Shown in pieces: positions 62,982 to 64,000 of a DNA stretch of 64,000 bases. The DNA lies in the NCBI RefSeq assembly GCF_002261335.1, contig NZ_NEVL01000001.1, forward strand, positions 868,001 to 932,000, read 5' to 3'. The stretch's first letter is position 1; each line of letters begins with the position of its first letter. Source of the stretch: Bordetella genomosp. 1. GTDB lineage: Bacteria > Pseudomonadota > Gammaproteobacteria > Burkholderiales > Burkholderiaceae_B. The notes under the pieces are model-generated. The model had not been told where the DNA came from, ran no database searches, and worked only from the letters and a program-made list of their open reading frames with translations. The position numbers and the translations under genes are program-made.

Positions 62982-64000
62982 ATGGACTTCAACGATTGGC
63001 GCCGGCGTCGCATTTCCGAGCCGGCCTTCCGCTGGGCCCGTGCGGCCCTGCCGGGCCTGTCCGATACCGAGCGCGAGGCCATCGAAGCGGGCGATGTGTG
63101 GTGGGACGGCGACCTCTTCACCGGCAACCCCGACTGGAACCGCCTGCTCGCGGTGCCGCCGGCGCGGCTCACGGCCGAGGAGCAGGCCTTCATCGACGGG
63201 CCGGTGGCCGAGCTGTGCGGCATGCTCGACGAATGGGACATCACCTGGAAGCGGCGCGACCTGCCGCCCGAGGTCTGGGCCTTTCTCAAGGCGCATCGTT
63301 TCTTCGGCATGATCATCCCCGTCGAACACGGCGGCCTGGGCTTCTCGCCCTACGCGCATTCGGAAGTGGTGCGGCGCGTCTCCGCCTACTCGATCACGGC
63401 CGGCGTCACGGTGATGGTGCCGAATTCGCTCGGCCCCGGCGAGCTGCTGCTGCAGTTCGGCACCGACGCGCAGCGCGATTACTGGCTGCCGCGCCTGGCC
63501 GACGGGCGCGAGATCCCGTGCTTCGGCCTGACCGGCCCCGAAGCGGGCTCCGACGCCGCCTCCATGACCGACACCGGCGTGGTGTGCCGCCAGGTGGTCG
63601 AGGGCGAAGAGCGGCTGGGCATCCGGCTCAACTGGCACAAGCGCTACATCACGCTCGGCCCCGTCGCCACGGTGCTCGGCCTCGCCTTCAAGCTTCAAGA
63701 CCCCGACGGCCTGCTGGGCGGCGCCGCCGACATCGGCATCTCCGTCGCGCTGGTGCCCACCGACGCGCCGGGCGTCGAGATCGGCCGCCGCCACCTGCCG
63801 TCGATGCAGGTGTTCCAGAACGGTCCGAATCGCGGTCGCGACGTGTTCGTACCGATCGAGGCGCTGATCGGCGGGCCCGCGCGTGCCGGCCAGGGCTGGC
63901 AGATGCTGATGAGCGCGCTGGCCGCCGGGCGCGGCATCTCGCTGCCTTCGCTGTCGGCGGCCGGCACGGTGATGTCGGCGCACGCCACCGGCATGTATGC
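62982..64000 (+). CDS. fadE: FadE-type acyl-CoA dehydrogenase, N-terminal part (continues beyond window)
   Basis: From ATG 62982 (GAGGG upstream) the frame stays open to the end, giving ~340 residues. It follows E. coli FadE closely: VWWDGDLFTGNPDWNRLL, RLTAEEQAFIDGPV, VPNSLGPGELLLQFGT, CFGLTGPEAGSDAASM (FAD/acyl-CoA contact) and FQNGPNRGRDVFVP. FadE does the first, dehydrogenating step of fatty acid beta-oxidation. The catalytic base region and C-terminal FadE-specific domain lie outside the window. Divergent from the SpmAB gene. Confidence 0.93.
   Translation, partial: MDFNDWRRRRISEPAFRWARAALPGLSDTEREAIEAGDVWWDGDLFTGNPDWNRLLAVPPARLTAEEQAFIDGPVAELCGMLDEWDITWKRRDLPPEVWAFLKAHRFFGMIIPVEHGGLGFSPYAHSEVVRRVSAYSITAGVTVMVPNSLGPGELLLQFGTDAQRDYWLPRLADGREIPCFGLTGPEAGSDAASMTDTGVVCRQVVEGEERLGIRLNWHKRYITLGPVATVLGLAFKLQDPDGLLGGAADIGISVALVPTDAPGVEIGRRHLPSMQVFQNGPNRGRDVFVPIEALIGGPARAGQGWQMLMSALAAGRGISLPSLSAAGTVMSAHATGMY

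Overview
This is high-GC chromosomal DNA of a Burkholderiales betaproteobacterium, most likely Alcaligenaceae (Bordetella/Achromobacter/Pigmentiphaga type). Pointers are the Bug-family (TctC) periplasmic receptor, the AmgK-MurU peptidoglycan-recycling pair divergent from lptD-surA-rsmA, PagP, a Ralstonia/Bordetella-style MgtE, and many lone LysR, GntR and AraC regulators. I cannot name the species from sequence alone.

Layout. 1-6.9 kb: 3' end of secA, a glyoxalase-like protein, a DUF1993 protein, a GntR(FCD) regulator translationally coupled to a Bug receptor, a thiol dioxygenase, an unusual SDR, an Lrp-type regulator and a ChaC-type glutathione cyclotransferase. 6.9-10.9 kb: two tandem pagP genes, a mirror-symmetric array of six REP-like repeats, mgtE and a hotdog thioesterase. 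10.9-19.1 kb: yeiH/LysR and AraC/MFS divergent pairs, an M20 amidohydrolase, fadD, suhB. 19.3-26.4 kb: mnmC, a GH31-type protein that appears to lack its acid/base residue, and the metNIQ methionine importer.

26.6-30.5 kb is an accessory island: tRNA-Lys(TTT) followed by a decayed prophage. It holds an integrase pseudogene reading into the tRNA, phage tail and lysozyme fragments, an apparently intact exported beta-propeller gene, and an intact Imm58-like immunity gene beside a broken toxin C-terminus. Base composition and codon use there are clearly less GC-biased than in the flanks.

30.5-36.5 kb: small secreted proteins, an orphan FecR-like protein, a Rid protein, a YkgJ cysteine-cluster protein, tag, an AsmA-family protein and tRNA-Lys(CTT) with its own promoter. 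37.6-42.5 kb: a complete CUT1 sugar/polyol ABC importer with an embedded SDR dehydrogenase. 42.5-46.3 kb: a GST, a PNPOx-FNR-ferredoxin fusion and a LysR regulator, led by a 5' hairpin that masks the GST ribosome binding site. 46.4-51.1 kb: a chemotaxis receptor, a Tas-type aldo/keto reductase, an OmpA-like lipoprotein, phhB. 51.2-58.8 kb: a DUF6776-type membrane protein, then murU-amgK back to back with lptD-surA-rsmA (outer-membrane biogenesis). 58.8-64 kb: glycerate kinase divergent from pyruvate kinase, an SpmAB-type membrane protein and the 5' part of a FadE-type acyl-CoA dehydrogenase that runs off the window.

Most of the window is ordinary housekeeping and catabolic sequence. The parts that deserve a second look are the REP-like array beside duplicated pagP, the GST leader hairpin with its multidomain fusion partner, the degenerate GH31 gene, and the cargo of the dead prophage.
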